In this document: positions 46,001-61,000 of the stretch, one piece after another
Position numbering within the stretch: position 1 is the first letter of the stretch
Layout: each line of letters starts with the position of its first letter
Origin: Pseudoalteromonas sp. A25
GTDB lineage: Bacteria > Pseudomonadota > Gammaproteobacteria > Enterobacterales > Alteromonadaceae
Assembly: GCF_009176705.1 (NCBI RefSeq)
Contig: NZ_AP021846.1
Span: 3,592,001-3,656,000 of the forward strand
Direction of reading: 5' to 3'
DNA: 64,000 bases
The notes under the pieces: model-generated
The model's database searches: none
Seen by the model: the letters and a program-made list of their open reading frames with translations, nothing else
What the model was told of the DNA's origin: nothing
Translations under genes and position numbers: made by a program

Positions 46001-49000
46001 GAAACTCAGCCCCAACACAAAGGCGTTATCTGCATGGGCAAACACCTTCGCTCTAAATACACCCGGCGATTTAAAGTCTAGGCCTTGTGCTCTTTCTTCT
46101 GCGAGCCATGCCTCCATTGCTGCCTGACGTGTTGCCAGATCCCAGCCTTGCTGATATTCAGTGGTTAACGGTACTTCAACTTGCTCATACACTAACTGCA
46201 GAGGCTGTGAGTACTGACCAAAATCAAACGCGGTGCGCAAGATCTCATGGCGCGCCATCAAGGCCGACATTGCCTGTGCAAATGCCGTTTCGTTGTACGC
46301 TAAACGCACTGTGTGCGTCATAATGTCGTGATAAGCCGACTCTTCTCGCTCACGCTCAGAGTGATACAACATACCCAACTGAGTTTGTGCAATCGGATAT
46401 GCATCCACCACACCGACAGGTAGCTTCGCTCTGTCCGCATCCGTAATTAAACTAAATGCGTCGGTGCGCGTATCTTTAAGCTCACTGGCCTCGCCGCCAT
46501 CAATGGTCGCCGCTAACTCTGCTAGCGTGTCACACTCAAATAAGTCTTCTAGCGCAAAGTTAACGCCTTCCGCTTGTGCCCGTGCTGCCAGCTGGATACT
46601 CAAAATCGAGTCGCCACCAAGCTCAAAGAAGTTGTCGTAAATACTGACCGACGCCACCTCTAGCACTTCTTGCCAAATCTCACATAACTGCGCTTCTAAC
46701 GCCGTACGAGGTGTGCCATCTTCTTGCTCCGATGTCCCCGCTTCTGCACTCAATGACATGCCTTTGAGTGCTTTACGGTCTACCTTGCCATTCACATTCA
46801 GTGGTAACTCTTCCATCACCAACATGTGTTGTGGATGCATGTAGCTGGGTAGTCTATCCACTAAGTAAGCTTGGATATCAGCCTGCGTCAGCGTACTGGC
46901 CACATATGCCGCCAGCTGCTTTTGCCCGCCTACTTCATGCACTAATATCGCTGCATCGGTGATAGCAGCATGCTCACACAACGCTGATTCAATCTCACCC
47001 GGCTCGATACGGTAACCTCTGATCTTCACCTGCTGGTCAATTCGACCTAAGAACTCAATCAAGCCTGACGCGTTGAAGCACACCTTATCGCCTGTGCGGT
47101 ACATACGTGCATCGTTGCCCACAAATGGGTCTGCAAGGAACTGCTCTGCCGTTTTACTCGGCTCACCCAAGTAACCTTGTGCAAGCGCTGCACCACCGAT
47201 GAACAATTCACCCGGTGTGCCCGGTGCGACTGGGTTTAACTCACTGTCTAAGATGTAACATAGCGTGTTGTCCAGTGGCTTACCGATTGGCACCGACTGG
47301 CCCTCATCCCAGCTTTGCATCGCATAGAAACAGGTAAATGTCGTCGCTTCTGTGGGGCCATAACCATTCACTAAGCACTCACTCCACGGCGCCGCTAGGT
47401 ACGTCGCCACATGACGCGGTGACAATGCGTCGCCCCCGGCCACTAAGGCCCGTAGACCTTTCAGTGCTTCTAGTTTTTCATCAACAACCACATGGAATAG
47501 CGACGCCGTTAGCCACAAGACACTCACCTGATGGCGCGCAAGCTCTTGCTCAATACGCTCAACCGTGACTTTGCCCGCGTCTGCCACGGCCACCGTCGCA
47601 CCATTTAATAGTGCACTCCAAATCTCAAAGCTAGATGCATCGAATACCAGTGGAGCAAGTTGCAACAACACATCGTCTGACTCAATCGCCAATTCACTGC
47701 GGTTTGCCGCCAGTCTCAGTAGACCTTGGTCAATCACTTGCACGCCTTTTGGTGTGCCTGTTGAGCCTGAGGTATACATCACATAACTGGCACTGTGAGC
47801 GTGTCGTGCACTGACACTCACTGGTGTGCTGTGCTGCGACTGTGCCACTAAGCTTGACCACGCCAGTACCTGACACACTTCTAAGCCTGCCGTTGCACAT
47901 AACTCATCGGCACTGATAACACGGGTTACTTGCGCATCTTCCAGCATGAAGCGAATACGCTCCTGCGGATACTGTGCATCCACGGGCACATAACAACCAC
48001 CCGCTTGTACAACCGCTAAAATAGCAAGTACCGCATCCACTGACCGTTCGAATAGCATCGCTACGCGCTCGCCCGGCTGTACACCGTGGGCCGCTAATGC
48101 GCCCGCCAAGGCTTGTGTCTGCGCTTGTAACTGTGCATAGCTATAGGTGGTGTGTGCATCTTGCAACGCAATGGCATCACCATACTTCGCCGTCACATCA
48201 GCCAGCTTGTCAACCAAGCTAATATCTTGAGCCAGCGGCGTATAAGTGCCTGACCACTGTGCTAATTGTTGCTGCTCGTGTGGCTGTAGTAATGGCTTGT
48301 CACACAGTGTTTGCGGTGCATTGAGCATCTGCATAAAGCTGTGACGATAACACGCTACAAAACGCGCTAAGTCCTGCTCGGTATAAAGACTCGTATCTGT
48401 TTCTAACATCAGGTATATCGACGACCCTGTTGGCGTCATACCCGCTTGCAAGATGAATGGGTAGTTTGAATGCTCAAAACCGGCATCCGTTACACCATCT
48501 GCACCCCGTTCGAACAGCAATGCTTCGCCAACACTTTCTTGCGCATACGCTCTAAAGTGGGTGTAGTTGAATAAGGTGCTAAAGAGCTCCTCACCATCAC
48601 GCTCACGCTTTAGTGTCGCCAGAGGGTAACGGCGATGACGCCACAACTGGTGCTCTTGCTCAGCCAATTGCTTCACCCACGCTGACCAATCCAAAGCTGG
48701 GGCTTGGGTGCTAAATGGTAAGCTGTTTAGGAACAAGCCTAATAACTGATCGCCTCCCACCGCTTCTGGACGACCATTGGTTACCATGCCAGTCACCAAT
48801 TGCTGTTGACCACTTAATGCATGCAACGCTCTGAGGTGTACCGCAAGCAACACGCTTTTTAGTGACACGCCCAATGAGGCCGCGTATGCCTTCGCCTGCT
48901 CAGTTTCTTGCTCCGTTACCGGTACCATGGCACGCTCAATACTCGACTCAGTATTTGCTGGTGCATTGCCTTTAAGCTTTAAGACATCTAACTGAGCAAC

Positions 49001-52000
49001 CACTGACTGCCAGTAATGAAGCGTTTCTTCGCTTGCTAATGTCTCTTGCTCTAGCGCTATAAAGTCACGATAACTGGTTGTCAGCGCCTCTTTATTAACC
49101 AAGTTGCCTGCCAGTGCTGCCTGGTAATAGCTCACCAAATCAGACATCAAGATAGATGTACTCCAACCATCTAATAAGGCATGGTGGAAACTCAGCCCCA
49201 ACACAAAGGCGTTATCTGCATGGGCAAACACCTTCGCTCTAAATACACCCGGCGATTTGAAATCTAGGCCTTGTGCTCTTTCCTCTGCGAGCCATGCCTC
49301 CATTGCCGCCTGACGTGTTGCCAGATCCCAGCCTTGCTGATATTCAGTGCTTAACGGTACTTCAACTTGCTCATACACTAACTGCAGAGGCTGTGAGTAC
49401 TGACCAAAATCAAACGCGGTGCGCAAGATCTCATGGCGCGCCATCAAGGCCGACATTGCCTGTGCAAATGCCGTTTCGTTGTACGCTAAACGCACCGTGT
49501 GCGTCATAATGTCGTGATAAGCCGACTCTTCTCGCTCACGCTCAGAGTGATACAACATACCCAACTGAGTTTGTGCAATCGGATATGCATCCACCACACC
49601 GTCAGGTAGCTTCGCTCTGTCCGCATCCGTAATTAAGCTAAATGCGTCGGTGCGCGTATCTTTAAGCTCACTGGCCTCGCCGCCATCAATGGTCGCCGCT
49701 AACTCTGCTAACGTGTCACACTCAAATAAGTCTTCTAGCGCAAAGTTAACGCCTTCCGCTTGTGCCCGTGCTGCCAGCTGGATACTCAAAATCGAGTCGC
49801 CACCAAGCTCAAAGAAGTTGTCGTAAATACTGACCGACGCCACCTCTAGCACTTCTTGCCAAATCTCACATAACTGAGCTTCTAACGCCGTACGTGGTGT
49901 GCCATCTTCTTGGTCCGATGTCCCTGCCTCTGCACTCAGTGACATGCCTTTGAGTGCTTTACGGTCTACCTTGCCATTCACATTCAGTGGTAACTCTTCC
50001 ATCACCAACATATATTGTGGATGCATATAGCTTGGTAAACGCTGTGCTAGAAATACATTGATCTGCGCATGCGTCAGCGTACTGGCCACATATGCCGCCA
50101 GCTGCTTTTGCCCGCCCACTTCATGCACTAATATCGCTGCATCGGTGATAGCTGCATGCTCACACAACGCTGATTCAATCTCACCCGGCTCGATACGGTA
50201 ACCTCTGATCTTCACCTGCTGGTCAATTCGACCTAAGAACTCAATCAAGCCTGACGTGTTGAAGCACACCTTATCGCCTGTGCGGTACATACGTGCATCG
50301 TTGCCCACAAATGGATCTGCAAGGAACTGCTCTGCCGTTTTACTCGGCTCACCCAAGTAACCTTGTGCAAGTGCTGCACCACCGATGAACAATTCACCCG
50401 GTGTGCCCGGTGCGACAGGGTTTAACTCACTGTCTAAGATGTAACATAGCGTGTTGTCCAGTGGCTTACCGATTGGCACCGACTGGCCCTCATCCCAGCT
50501 TTGCATCGCATAGAAACAGGTAAATGTCGTCGCTTCTGTGGGGCCATAACCATTCACTAAGCACTCACTCCACGGCGCCGCTAGGTACGTCGCCACATGA
50601 CGCGGTGACAATGCGTCGCCCCCGGCCACTAAGGCCCGTAGACCTTTCAGTGCTTCTAGTTTTTCATCAACAACCACATGGAATAGCGACGCCGTTAGCC
50701 ACAAGACACTCACCTGATGGCGCGCAAGCTCTTGCTCAATACGCTCAACCGTGACTTTGCCCGCGTCTGCCACGGCCACCGTCGCACCATTTAATAGTGC
50801 ACTCCAAATCTCAAAGCTAGATGCATCGAATACCAGTGGAGCAAGTTGCAACAACACATCGTCTGACTCAATCGCCAATTCACTGCGGTTTGCCGCCAGT
50901 CTCAGTAGACCTTGGTCAATCACTTGCACGCCTTTTGGTGTGCCTGTTGAGCCTGAGGTATACATCACATAACTGGCACTGTGAGCGTGTCGTGCACTGA
51001 CACTCACTGGTGTGCTGTGCTGCGACTGTGCCACTAAGCTTGACCACGCCAGTACCTGACACACTTCTAAGCCTGCCGTTGCACATAACTCATCGGCACT
51101 GATAACACGGGTTACTTGCGCATCTTCCAGCATGAAGCGAATACGCTCCTGCGGATACTGTGCATCCACGGGCACATAACAACCACCCGCTTGTACAACC
51201 GCTAAAATAGCAAGTACCGCATCCACTGACCGTTCGAATAGCATCGCTACGCGCTCGCCCGGCTGTACACCGTGGGCCGCTAATGCGCCCGCCAAGGCTT
51301 GTGTCTGCGCTTGTAACTGTGCATAGCTATAGGTGGTGTGTGCATCTTGCAACGCAATGGCATCACCATACTTCGCCGTCACATCAGCCAGCTTGTCAAC
51401 CAAGCTAATATCTTGAGCCAGCGGCGTATAAGTGCCTGACCACTGTGCTAATTGTTGCTGCTCGTGTGGCTGTAGTAATGGCTTGTCACACAGTGTTTGC
51501 GGTGCATTGAGCATCTGCATAAAGCTGTGACGATAACACGCTACAAAACGCGCTAAGTCCTGCTCGGTATAACGACTTGTATCTATTTCAAGCGTCATAT
51601 AGATGTTGTCGCCCGTGGGCGTCATACCCGCTTGCAAGATGAATGGGTAGTTTGAATGCTCAAAACCGGCATCCGTTACACCATCTGCACCCCGTTCGAA
51701 CAGCAATGCTTCGCCAACACTTTCTTGCGCATACGCTCTAAAGTGGGTGTAGTTGAATAAGGTGCTAAAGAGCTCCTCACCATCACGCTCACGCTTTAGT
51801 GTCGCCAGAGGGTAACGGCGATGACGCCACAACTGGTGCTCTTGCTCAGCCAATTGCTTCACCCACGCTGACCAATCCAAAGCTGGGGCTTGGGTGCTAA
51901 ATGGTAAGCTGTTTAGGAACAAGCCTAATAACTGATCGCCTCCCACTGTCTCTGGACGACCATTGGTTACCATGCCAGTCACCAATTGCTGTTGACCACT

Positions 52001-55000
52001 TAGTGCATGCAACGCTCTGAGGTGTACCGCAAGCAACACACTTTTTAGTGACACGCCCAATGAGGCCGCGTATGCCTTCGCCTGCTCGGTCTCCTTTTCA
52101 TTGATCCCCAAGTCTTGTCTTACAATTTCAGCTTTATCTTGTGCTTTGGCATGACCTATCAGCTGCATTGGTTCGAGCTTTGAGATCACTTGTTGCCAGT
52201 AACTCTGAGTTTCTTCACTTGTAAGTGCTTCACGCTCTAACCCTATAAAGTCACGATAACTGGTTGTCAGTGCCTCTTTATTGACCAAGTTGCCTGCCAG
52301 TGCTGCCTGGTAATAGCTCACCAAATCAGACATTAGGATCGATGTACTCCAACCATCTAATAAGGCATGGTGGAAACTCAGCCCCAACACAAAGGCGTTA
52401 TCTGCATGGGCAAACACCTTCGCTCTAAATACACCCGGCGATTTGAAATCTAGGCCTTGTGCTCTTTCCTCTGCGAGCCATGCCTCCATTGCCGCCTGAC
52501 GTGTTGCCAGATCCCAGCCTTGCTGATATTCAGTGGTTAACGGTACTTCAACTTGCTCATACACTAACTGCAGAGGCTGTGAGTACTGACCTATATCAAA
52601 CGCGGTGCGCAAGATCTCATGGCGCGCCATCAAGGCCGACATTGCCTGTGCAAATGCCGTTTCGTTGTACGCTAAACGCACCGTGTGCGTCATAATGTCG
52701 TGATAAGCCGACTCTGCTCGCTCACGCTCAGAGTGATACAACATACCCAACTGAGTTTGTGCAATCGGATATGCATCCACCACATCGGCAGGTAGCTTCG
52801 CTCTGTCCATATCCGTAATTAAGCTAAATGCGTCGGTGCGCGTATCTTTAAGCTCACTGGCCTCGCCGCCATCAATGGTCGCCGCTAACTCTGCTAACGT
52901 GTCACACTCAAATAAGTCTTCTAGCGCAAAGTTAACGCCTTCCGCTTGTGCCCGTGCTGCCAGCTGGATACTCAAAATCGAGTCGCCACCAAGCTCAAAG
53001 AAGTTGTCGTAAATACTGACCGACGCCACCTCGAGCACTTCTTGCCAAATCTCACATAACTGCGCTTCTAACGCCGTACGAGGTGTGCCATCTTCTTGCT
53101 CCGATGTCCCCGCTTCTGCGCTCAATGACATGCCTTTGAGTGCTTTACGGTCTACCTTGCCATTCACATTCAGTGGTAACTCTTCCATCACCAACATGTG
53201 TTGTGGATGCATGTAGCTTGGTAGTCTATCCACTAAGTAAGCTTGGATATCAGCCTGCGTCAGCGTACTGGCCACATATGCCGCCAGCTGCTTTTGCCCG
53301 CCCACTTCATGCACTAATATCGCTGCATCGGTGATAGCAGCATGCTCACACAACGCTGATTCAATCTCACCCGGCTCGATACGGTAACCTCTGATCTTCA
53401 CCTGCTGGTCAATTCGACCTAAGAACTCAATCAAGCCTGACGCGTTGAAGCACACCTTATCGCCTGTGCGGTACATACGTGCATCGTTGCCCACAAATGG
53501 GTCTGCAAGGAACTGCTCTGCCGTTTTACTCGGCTCACCCAAGTAACCTTGTGCAAGCGCTGCACCACCGATGAACAATTCACCCGGTGTGCCCGGTGCG
53601 ACTGGGTTTAACTCACTGTCTAAGATGTAACATAGCGTGTTATCCAGTGGCTTACCGATTGGCACCGACTGACCCTCATCCCAGCTTTGCATCGCATAGA
53701 AACAGGTAAATGTCGTCGCTTCTGTGGGGCCATAACCATTCACTAAGCACTCACTCCACGGCGCCGCTAGGTACGTCGCCACATGACGCGGTGACAATGC
53801 GTCGCCCCCGGCCACTAAGGCCCGTAGACCTTTCAGTGCTTCTAGTTTTTCATCAACAACCACATGGAATAGCGACGCCGTTAGCCACAAGACACTCACC
53901 TGATGGCGCGCAAGCTCTTGCTCAATACGCTCAACCGTGACTTTGCCCGCGTCTGCCACGGCCACCGTCGCACCATTTAATAGTGCACTCCAAATCTCAA
54001 AGCTAGATGCATCGAATACCAGTGGAGCAAGTTGCAACAACACATCGTCTGACTCAATCGCCAATTCACTGCGGTTTGCCGCCAGTCTCAGTAGACCTTG
54101 GTCAATCACTTGCACGCCTTTTGGTGTGCCTGTTGAGCCTGAGGTATACATCACATAACTGGCACTGTGAGCGTGTCGTGCACTGACACTCACTGGTGTG
54201 CTGTGCTGCGACTGTGCCACTAAGCTTGACCACGCCAGTACCTGACACACTTCTAAGCCTGCCGTTGCACATAACTCATCGGCACTGATAACACGGGTTA
54301 CTTGCGCATCTTCCAGCATGAAGCGAATACGCTCCTGCGGATACTGTGCATCCACGGGCACATAACAACCACCCGCTTGTACAACCGCTAAAATAGCAAG
54401 TACGGCGTCGATAGAGCGGTCAAACAATATGCCCACACGCTCGCCCGGTTGCACACCTTGGGCCGCTAATGCGCCCGCCAATGATTGTGTCTGCGCTTGT
54501 AACTGTGCATAGCTATAGGTGGTGTGTGCATCTTGCAACGCAATGGCATCACCGTACTTCGCCGTCACATCAGCCAGCTTGTCAACCAAGCTGATATCTT
54601 GAGCCAGCGGCGTATAAGTGCCTGACCACTGTGCTAATTGTTGCTGCTCGTGTGGCTGTAGTAATGGCTTGTCACACAGTGTTTGCGGCGCATTGAGCAT
54701 CTGCATAAAGCTGTGACGATAACACGCTACAAAACGCGCTAAGTCCTGCTCGGTGTAACGGCTTGTATCCACTTCTAGCGTTAAGTAAATGCTATCGCCC
54801 GCAGGCGTCATACCCGCTTGCAAGATGAATGGGTAGTTTGAATGCTCAAACAATGAATTGCTCAACCCTTCCGCACCCCGTTCAAACAGTAATGCTTCGC
54901 CAACACTTTCTTGCGCATACGCTCTAAAGTGGGTGTAGTTAAATAAGGTGCTAAAGAGCTCTTCACCATCACGCTCACGTTTTAGTGCCGCCATGGGATA

Positions 55001-58000
55001 GCGGCGGTGCTGCCACAACTCAAGCTCTTGCTCAGCCAGTTGCTTCACCCAGGCTGACCAATCTAAAGCTGCAGCCTGCGTGCTAAGCGGTAAACTGTTT
55101 AAGAACAAGCCTAATAACTGCTCCCCACCCACCGCTTCTGGACGACCATTGGTTACCATGCCAGTCACCAATTGCTGTTGACCACTTAGTGCATGCAACG
55201 CTCTGAGATGTACCGCAAGCAATACACTTTTTAGTGACACGCCTAATGATGCAGCAAAGTCCTTCGCCATTGCAGTTTCACTTTTAGACACGGAAACATC
55301 ACAGCGCAAAATGCTCGATTTTTCACCACTTCTGGCATTGCCAGGGATAACAAGCGGCTCAAGCTCATTGCTCAGTTCGCGCCAATAGTTTTGAGAAGGC
55401 TCGTTATTGAGCTCTTTTTGCTCAAGCTCGATATAATCACGATAACAAGTCTCTATTTTTGGCAAGTTCGCCGTCTCACCAGACATCGCAGCGCCATACA
55501 ATGCGACTAAGTCTGACATTAATACGGATACACTCCAGCCATCGAGTAATGCATGGTGGAAACTAAACCCAAAGACAAAAGCAGATTCATCATGTACAAA
55601 CACTTGTGCACGAAATACCCCCGCCTTTTGCCAGTTTAAGCCTGCTTTTTTCTCTTGTTCAAACCAGGTATCTAATGCCTGTTGACGTGCTTCAACTGAC
55701 CAACCTAACTGATCTTGCGTATCAAACGATGTATCTATGCGGTCAAATACCAGCTGTAGAGGTTGTAAATAATCACCAACGTTAAACGCTGTTCTTAATA
55801 TTTCATGGCGCTCTACCAATGCCATGAACGCTTTAGTAAATGCACCTTCGTGATAGGGCATACGAATGGTATGCGTCATGATGTCATGATAAGCAGATTC
55901 TTCTCGTCCTCGGTCTGAGTGGTAAAGCATACCCAACTGCGTTTGAGCGATAGGATAAGCATCCACAACACCTTGCGGCATACGCACACGATCTTGCTCG
56001 GCAATTAAAGAAAACGCCGTGCTGCTAGTCCCACCTGAAGCACGTACTTCTCCGGAAGAGATTTTTGCAGCCAAGCTCGCAATCGATTTACAGTTCATCA
56101 AGTCCATTAAGCTAAAATCAATGCCTACAGCCCTTGCTTTTGCCGCAACTTGAATACTTAAAATCGAATCCCCACCTAACTCAAAGTAGCTATCATTTAT
56201 ACCGACTTTTTCGACTTTTAATATGTCTTGCCATATTTCACATAACTGCTGCTCTAGTGCCGTTGTTGGCGCAACATACGCTCGACTTCCATTGACAAAA
56301 GGCTTAGGTAACGCCGCACGGTTCAATTTACCGTTACTGGTAAGCGGTACAGCGTCGATTTGCATAATATGAGCTGGCACCATATAGGTTGGTAGTGCCT
56401 GACTCAAAGCCATATGAAGTGCGTTAACGTCAACGACTTCGCCTTCAGCGACTATGTAAGCGAGGATCCTTGCATGGCCACCTTCATTTTCAGTCACCAC
56501 AATCGCTTGTTTCACAAAGTTTTGTTGCAGTAAAGCAGCTTCAATCTCACCCAGCTCAATACGATAACCACGAACTTTTATCTGATTATCATTTCGCCCT
56601 AAGTACTCTAAATCACCATTTTCTAACCAACGAACCACATCACCAGTCTTATACATGCGGTCATAACCAAGTGCTTTCATCTGTGCATCAGCAAATGGGT
56701 TTTCAACAAAACGCTCTGCCGTTAATGAGTCACGATTCAAATAGCCTTTTGCCAAACCAGCGCCACCGATATACAGCTCACCAGGGACACCTGGCGCCAC
56801 CAGCTGGAGCTGCTCGTTAAGTACATAGGCTTGCATATCGCGCAGTACTTTACCGATAGTCGAAAACTCAGTAGCGTTGTGCTTATAAAGCGGGTGATAA
56901 GTCGTGTGAACCGTCGTTTCAGTAATACCATACATGTTAACTAACTGAGGCTGCGTATCACCATGATGGGCCCACCACTCTTTTAAACTAGCAGGATTTA
57001 GTTTGTCACCACCAAATATGACATAGCGTAATGACGGGAAGGCCACTTTTTGAGCTAGCGCTGCATCAGTAAACCCTTGGAATGCCCCTGGAGTTTGGTT
57101 TAATACCGTCACCGACTCTTGCAAACACAGTTTAACCACTTCAGGAAAATCTCTGATGATGTTGGCCTGTGGAATAACCAAGCGGCCACCATGTAGCAGC
57201 GCCCCCCACATTTCCCATACACTGAAGTCAAAGGTATAGGCGTGATAGAGCAGCCATACATCTTGCTCGCCAAATTGGTAATCTTCGTTAGTTGCCGCAA
57301 ATAAGCGCATGACATTTTGGTGCGTTTGTAACACGCCTTTTGCTTTACCTGTTGTGCCTGACGTGTAAATAACATAAGCCACATCATTCACTGAGCTTGC
57401 TAATTGCAAGTCACTGTCGGGTTGATCATTCAGTGCATTGTTTTGGTCAACAACCACCACATCACAATGGAAGTTGCTGTCATACAACGCGTCTTCCAGT
57501 TGCGCCTGATAGGCTGTGCTAGTAATCGCAAGCTTTGCAGCGGTGTCTTCCAGAATATGGGATATCCTAGACTTAGGTAAGTCAGTATTAATCGGTACGT
57601 ATGCACCGCCGGCTTTCAGCACTGCCAAAATACTCACTATTTGCTCAATACCACTTTGTTGATAAAGCAATACTAAACTTTGACTTACCATCTCAGAGCC
57701 AAACTCTTGCTCATGACGCGCTCTTAATAAATGCGCTAGACGGTTTGCACGACGATTAAGATCAGCGTACGTGACTGATTCAGTGTTTGTCGTTAAAGCG
57801 GTTGCATTTGGAGTTAACTCAACTTGCTTCTCAAAGGTGTGGTGAATGCCCATAGGCGTGTGATAGTGCTCACGCTCTGTGTGCCATTGACTGGTAATGT
57901 TGTCAAAGTCTTCCGCTAACACAAGTTGCTGTGTGCTTGTAGAGCGCTGTGCGGTAGCTTGGCAGCTTGCATCTGGATCCGCGAGTAATGCACCTATCTG

Positions 58001-61000
58001 CGCACTGTATATTTGAGCAAAACGGGCTCTATCAAGCTCACTATATTTACTCGCATCGGATTCAATTACCAAATACGCACGAGAGTTATCTGGCAATAAA
58101 CCCGCTTGAATACTCATTGCAAAGTTTGAAGACTCATGGTCAAGTGCCAATAAGTCTTCTTCTTCACTTAACAACTGTGAAAATGCACCACGCTGAACTA
58201 AGTATTGACCGTTGCTTTGCTTTTTGTCGTAATTTCTAAAGTGCGTAAAGTTGAAGAGTATGTCGAATAACTCAGCCCCCCCTAAATCACTTTTAGTTGC
58301 CGCAAGCGGATAGCGACGATGCTTTAAAAGTTCATACTCTGTTCTTGCCACCTGCGTGATAAAGGCTTTCCAACTGATATCCGACAAGTTAACTCGAAAT
58401 GCAAGTGTGTTAATAAACATACCAACGAGTTTGTCGCCATCTAATGCTTCAGGTCGGCCATTGGTTACCAAACCAGTAATAACATCCGTTCTTCCTGAAA
58501 GCAGACTCATCGCTTTCAAGTGCACAGCCATAAATACAGTTTTTAGCGTAACACCAAGCTCGCGAGCAATTTTTGCCAACTGGGCTGTTTTCTCTACATC
58601 GAGCTCAACTGAAACACGCTCCATGCCACGCCCGTTTGCTTGACCTAACGGTAAGATTTCAGTTTTTTCAGCGTCTCTTAGAGTATCTAACCAGTAGTCT
58701 TTTGATTGCGGGTTGACAAGAGCTTGCTGCTCTAGGTCGATATAGTCTTGATAGCGACAGGCAAGCTTATCATTAAACTGCCCAGCCTCTTGCTCATCAA
58801 TGAGCAATGTTGCTAAATCAGAGATTAAGTTTGATGCACTCCAGCCATCGAGGATCGCATGGTGGAAACTCAAACCAAGGACAAAGCAATCATCGCTAAA
58901 TACAAAAACTTTAGCTCTAAACAGGCCTGGACGATGCCATTCAAAGTCGCGATTTATTTCATCGTCAATCCATTTTTTGTGCATAGCACGCTGCTGCTGT
59001 TCATCAACAGATTGTGCAAAAGTAATATCCACTTCAGGTGTGATACGTTCATGTACCTGCTGCATGACAACTGGATAACTATCAACGTCAAAAGCGGTAC
59101 GTAGAATTTCATGCTTGGCAATCACTTTCTCTAGAGCGGTATTAAAGTGCGCTTGCTCAAAAGGAATGTGAATGGTATGGCTTAAAATATCGTGATAGAC
59201 GCCTTTGCCTTGCTCTACATCACTGTGATAGAGCATACCTATTTGCGCTTGACTTGCAGGGTAAATTGCAGACACGCCGTTGGGTAAAGGAAGCGTCTGA
59301 TAATCAGTAAATGCAGCATCACTGTGCAACTGAGGCGTTGTAGATGGTTCGTTGTGGTAAGTTTTCGCTAAGTCTGACAGCTTGCTGTGATCAAACATAT
59401 CCGCGACAGAGAAATGAAACCCCTGCTCTTCCGCCAAGCCTGCCACTTGAACACACAGTAAAGAATCACCACCGATTTCAAAAAAATCATCTTCAGCGCT
59501 GACATACTCGACACCTAGCACCGTTTGCCAAATTGTCTTCAATGCTTCAACAGGATCAAGTTCAGTAGGAGCTCGCTCACTCGATAGGTGGTTTGCTAGT
59601 TGAGCAATCGTGGGGTAATCAAAAATGTCACCAATCTCAATGGTGTACCCTTGCTCCTCTGCCAGTCCTGCAACTTGAATACAAAGAATTGAATCCCCTC
59701 CCAATTGGAAGAAATCATCGTCAACAGAGATATTTTTAACATTTAAGACATCTTGCCAAATTGTAGTAAGTAGCTGCTCTAGATCATCGCTCGGTACAAC
59801 GGCTGTAGCAGCTTTGCCCGACAAGTAGCCAGATAATTGCTTAATAGTGGGAAAGTCAAACATGTCCCCAATATCCACTTTATGACCTTGAAGCTCAGCT
59901 AAACCAGCGACTTGAATGCATAAAATAGAATCACCACCGAGTTCAAAGAAATTATCTTCAAGACCGACTTCCTCCAACCCAAGCACTTCTTTCCAAATAG
60001 CTACCAGCGCAGACTCTAACGAGCTGGCACCATCTTGATTATTTATTGCCGGGCTTTGCTGTTGAGCAAAGGTATGTAGCAGTGCTTGCTTGTCTACTTT
60101 GCCGTTGAGGGTGGTTGGCCAATTACTCACTTGCTGATAAAAGTGTGGCAGCATATATTCAGGTAAGGACTGCTGCAGATGCGATTTAATATCAACATTG
60201 CTTTCATCGTCGCTGCAGTAAAATGCAATGAGCTGCTTTTGTAGCTTGTTTTCTCTGACCACGACACTGCATTTAGTAACTTGGTCTAGCTCATCAATTC
60301 TATTTTCAATTTCACCGAGTTCGATTCGATAACCACGGATCTTGACCTGATCGTCAATTCGACCCTGATAGATAATACGTCCATCCTCTAAGCGCGTTAC
60401 TTTATCTCCCGTCGCATACAGTTTTTCACCTGTTGTTGAAAATGGAGATGCGATGAACTTAGCCTGTGTGTTTTCCTCATCATTGATATAACCTAGCGCT
60501 AAACCCAGGCCACCAATAAACAATTGACCCGACTCACCCTGCGCCACTTCATTCATATTTTCATCAAGAATGTAAGTAGTGGTGTTATCTAGCGCATGGC
60601 CAATAGGGAAAGTACCTTGTGCAAGTTCGGTATCAGTTTGCGTCCAGCTAGTTACCGGATAATATGTACTGAATGTAGTGGCTTCTGTTGGGCCATACCC
60701 ATTGATGAGCGTTTGCTCTCCTTCAAGCGCCAAGAAACGAGCGACTCGTTTAGGAGAGATCACCTCCCCGCCTACAACTAACAGTCGTAAATTAGATAAC
60801 ACCTGCACATCTTGATCAGCAATAATGTGGAATAGCGTACCCGTTAGCCAAAGAACCGAGATATTATTCTGTCGTAGGTCTTCAGACAGAGTACGTAAAC
60901 TCACTCGTTCTTGAGTGGATAAAACAAGTGTTGCCCCACTGAGCAATGCGCCCCAAATCTCGTAAGTTGAGGCATCAAACACGATAGGCGCTTGATGTAA

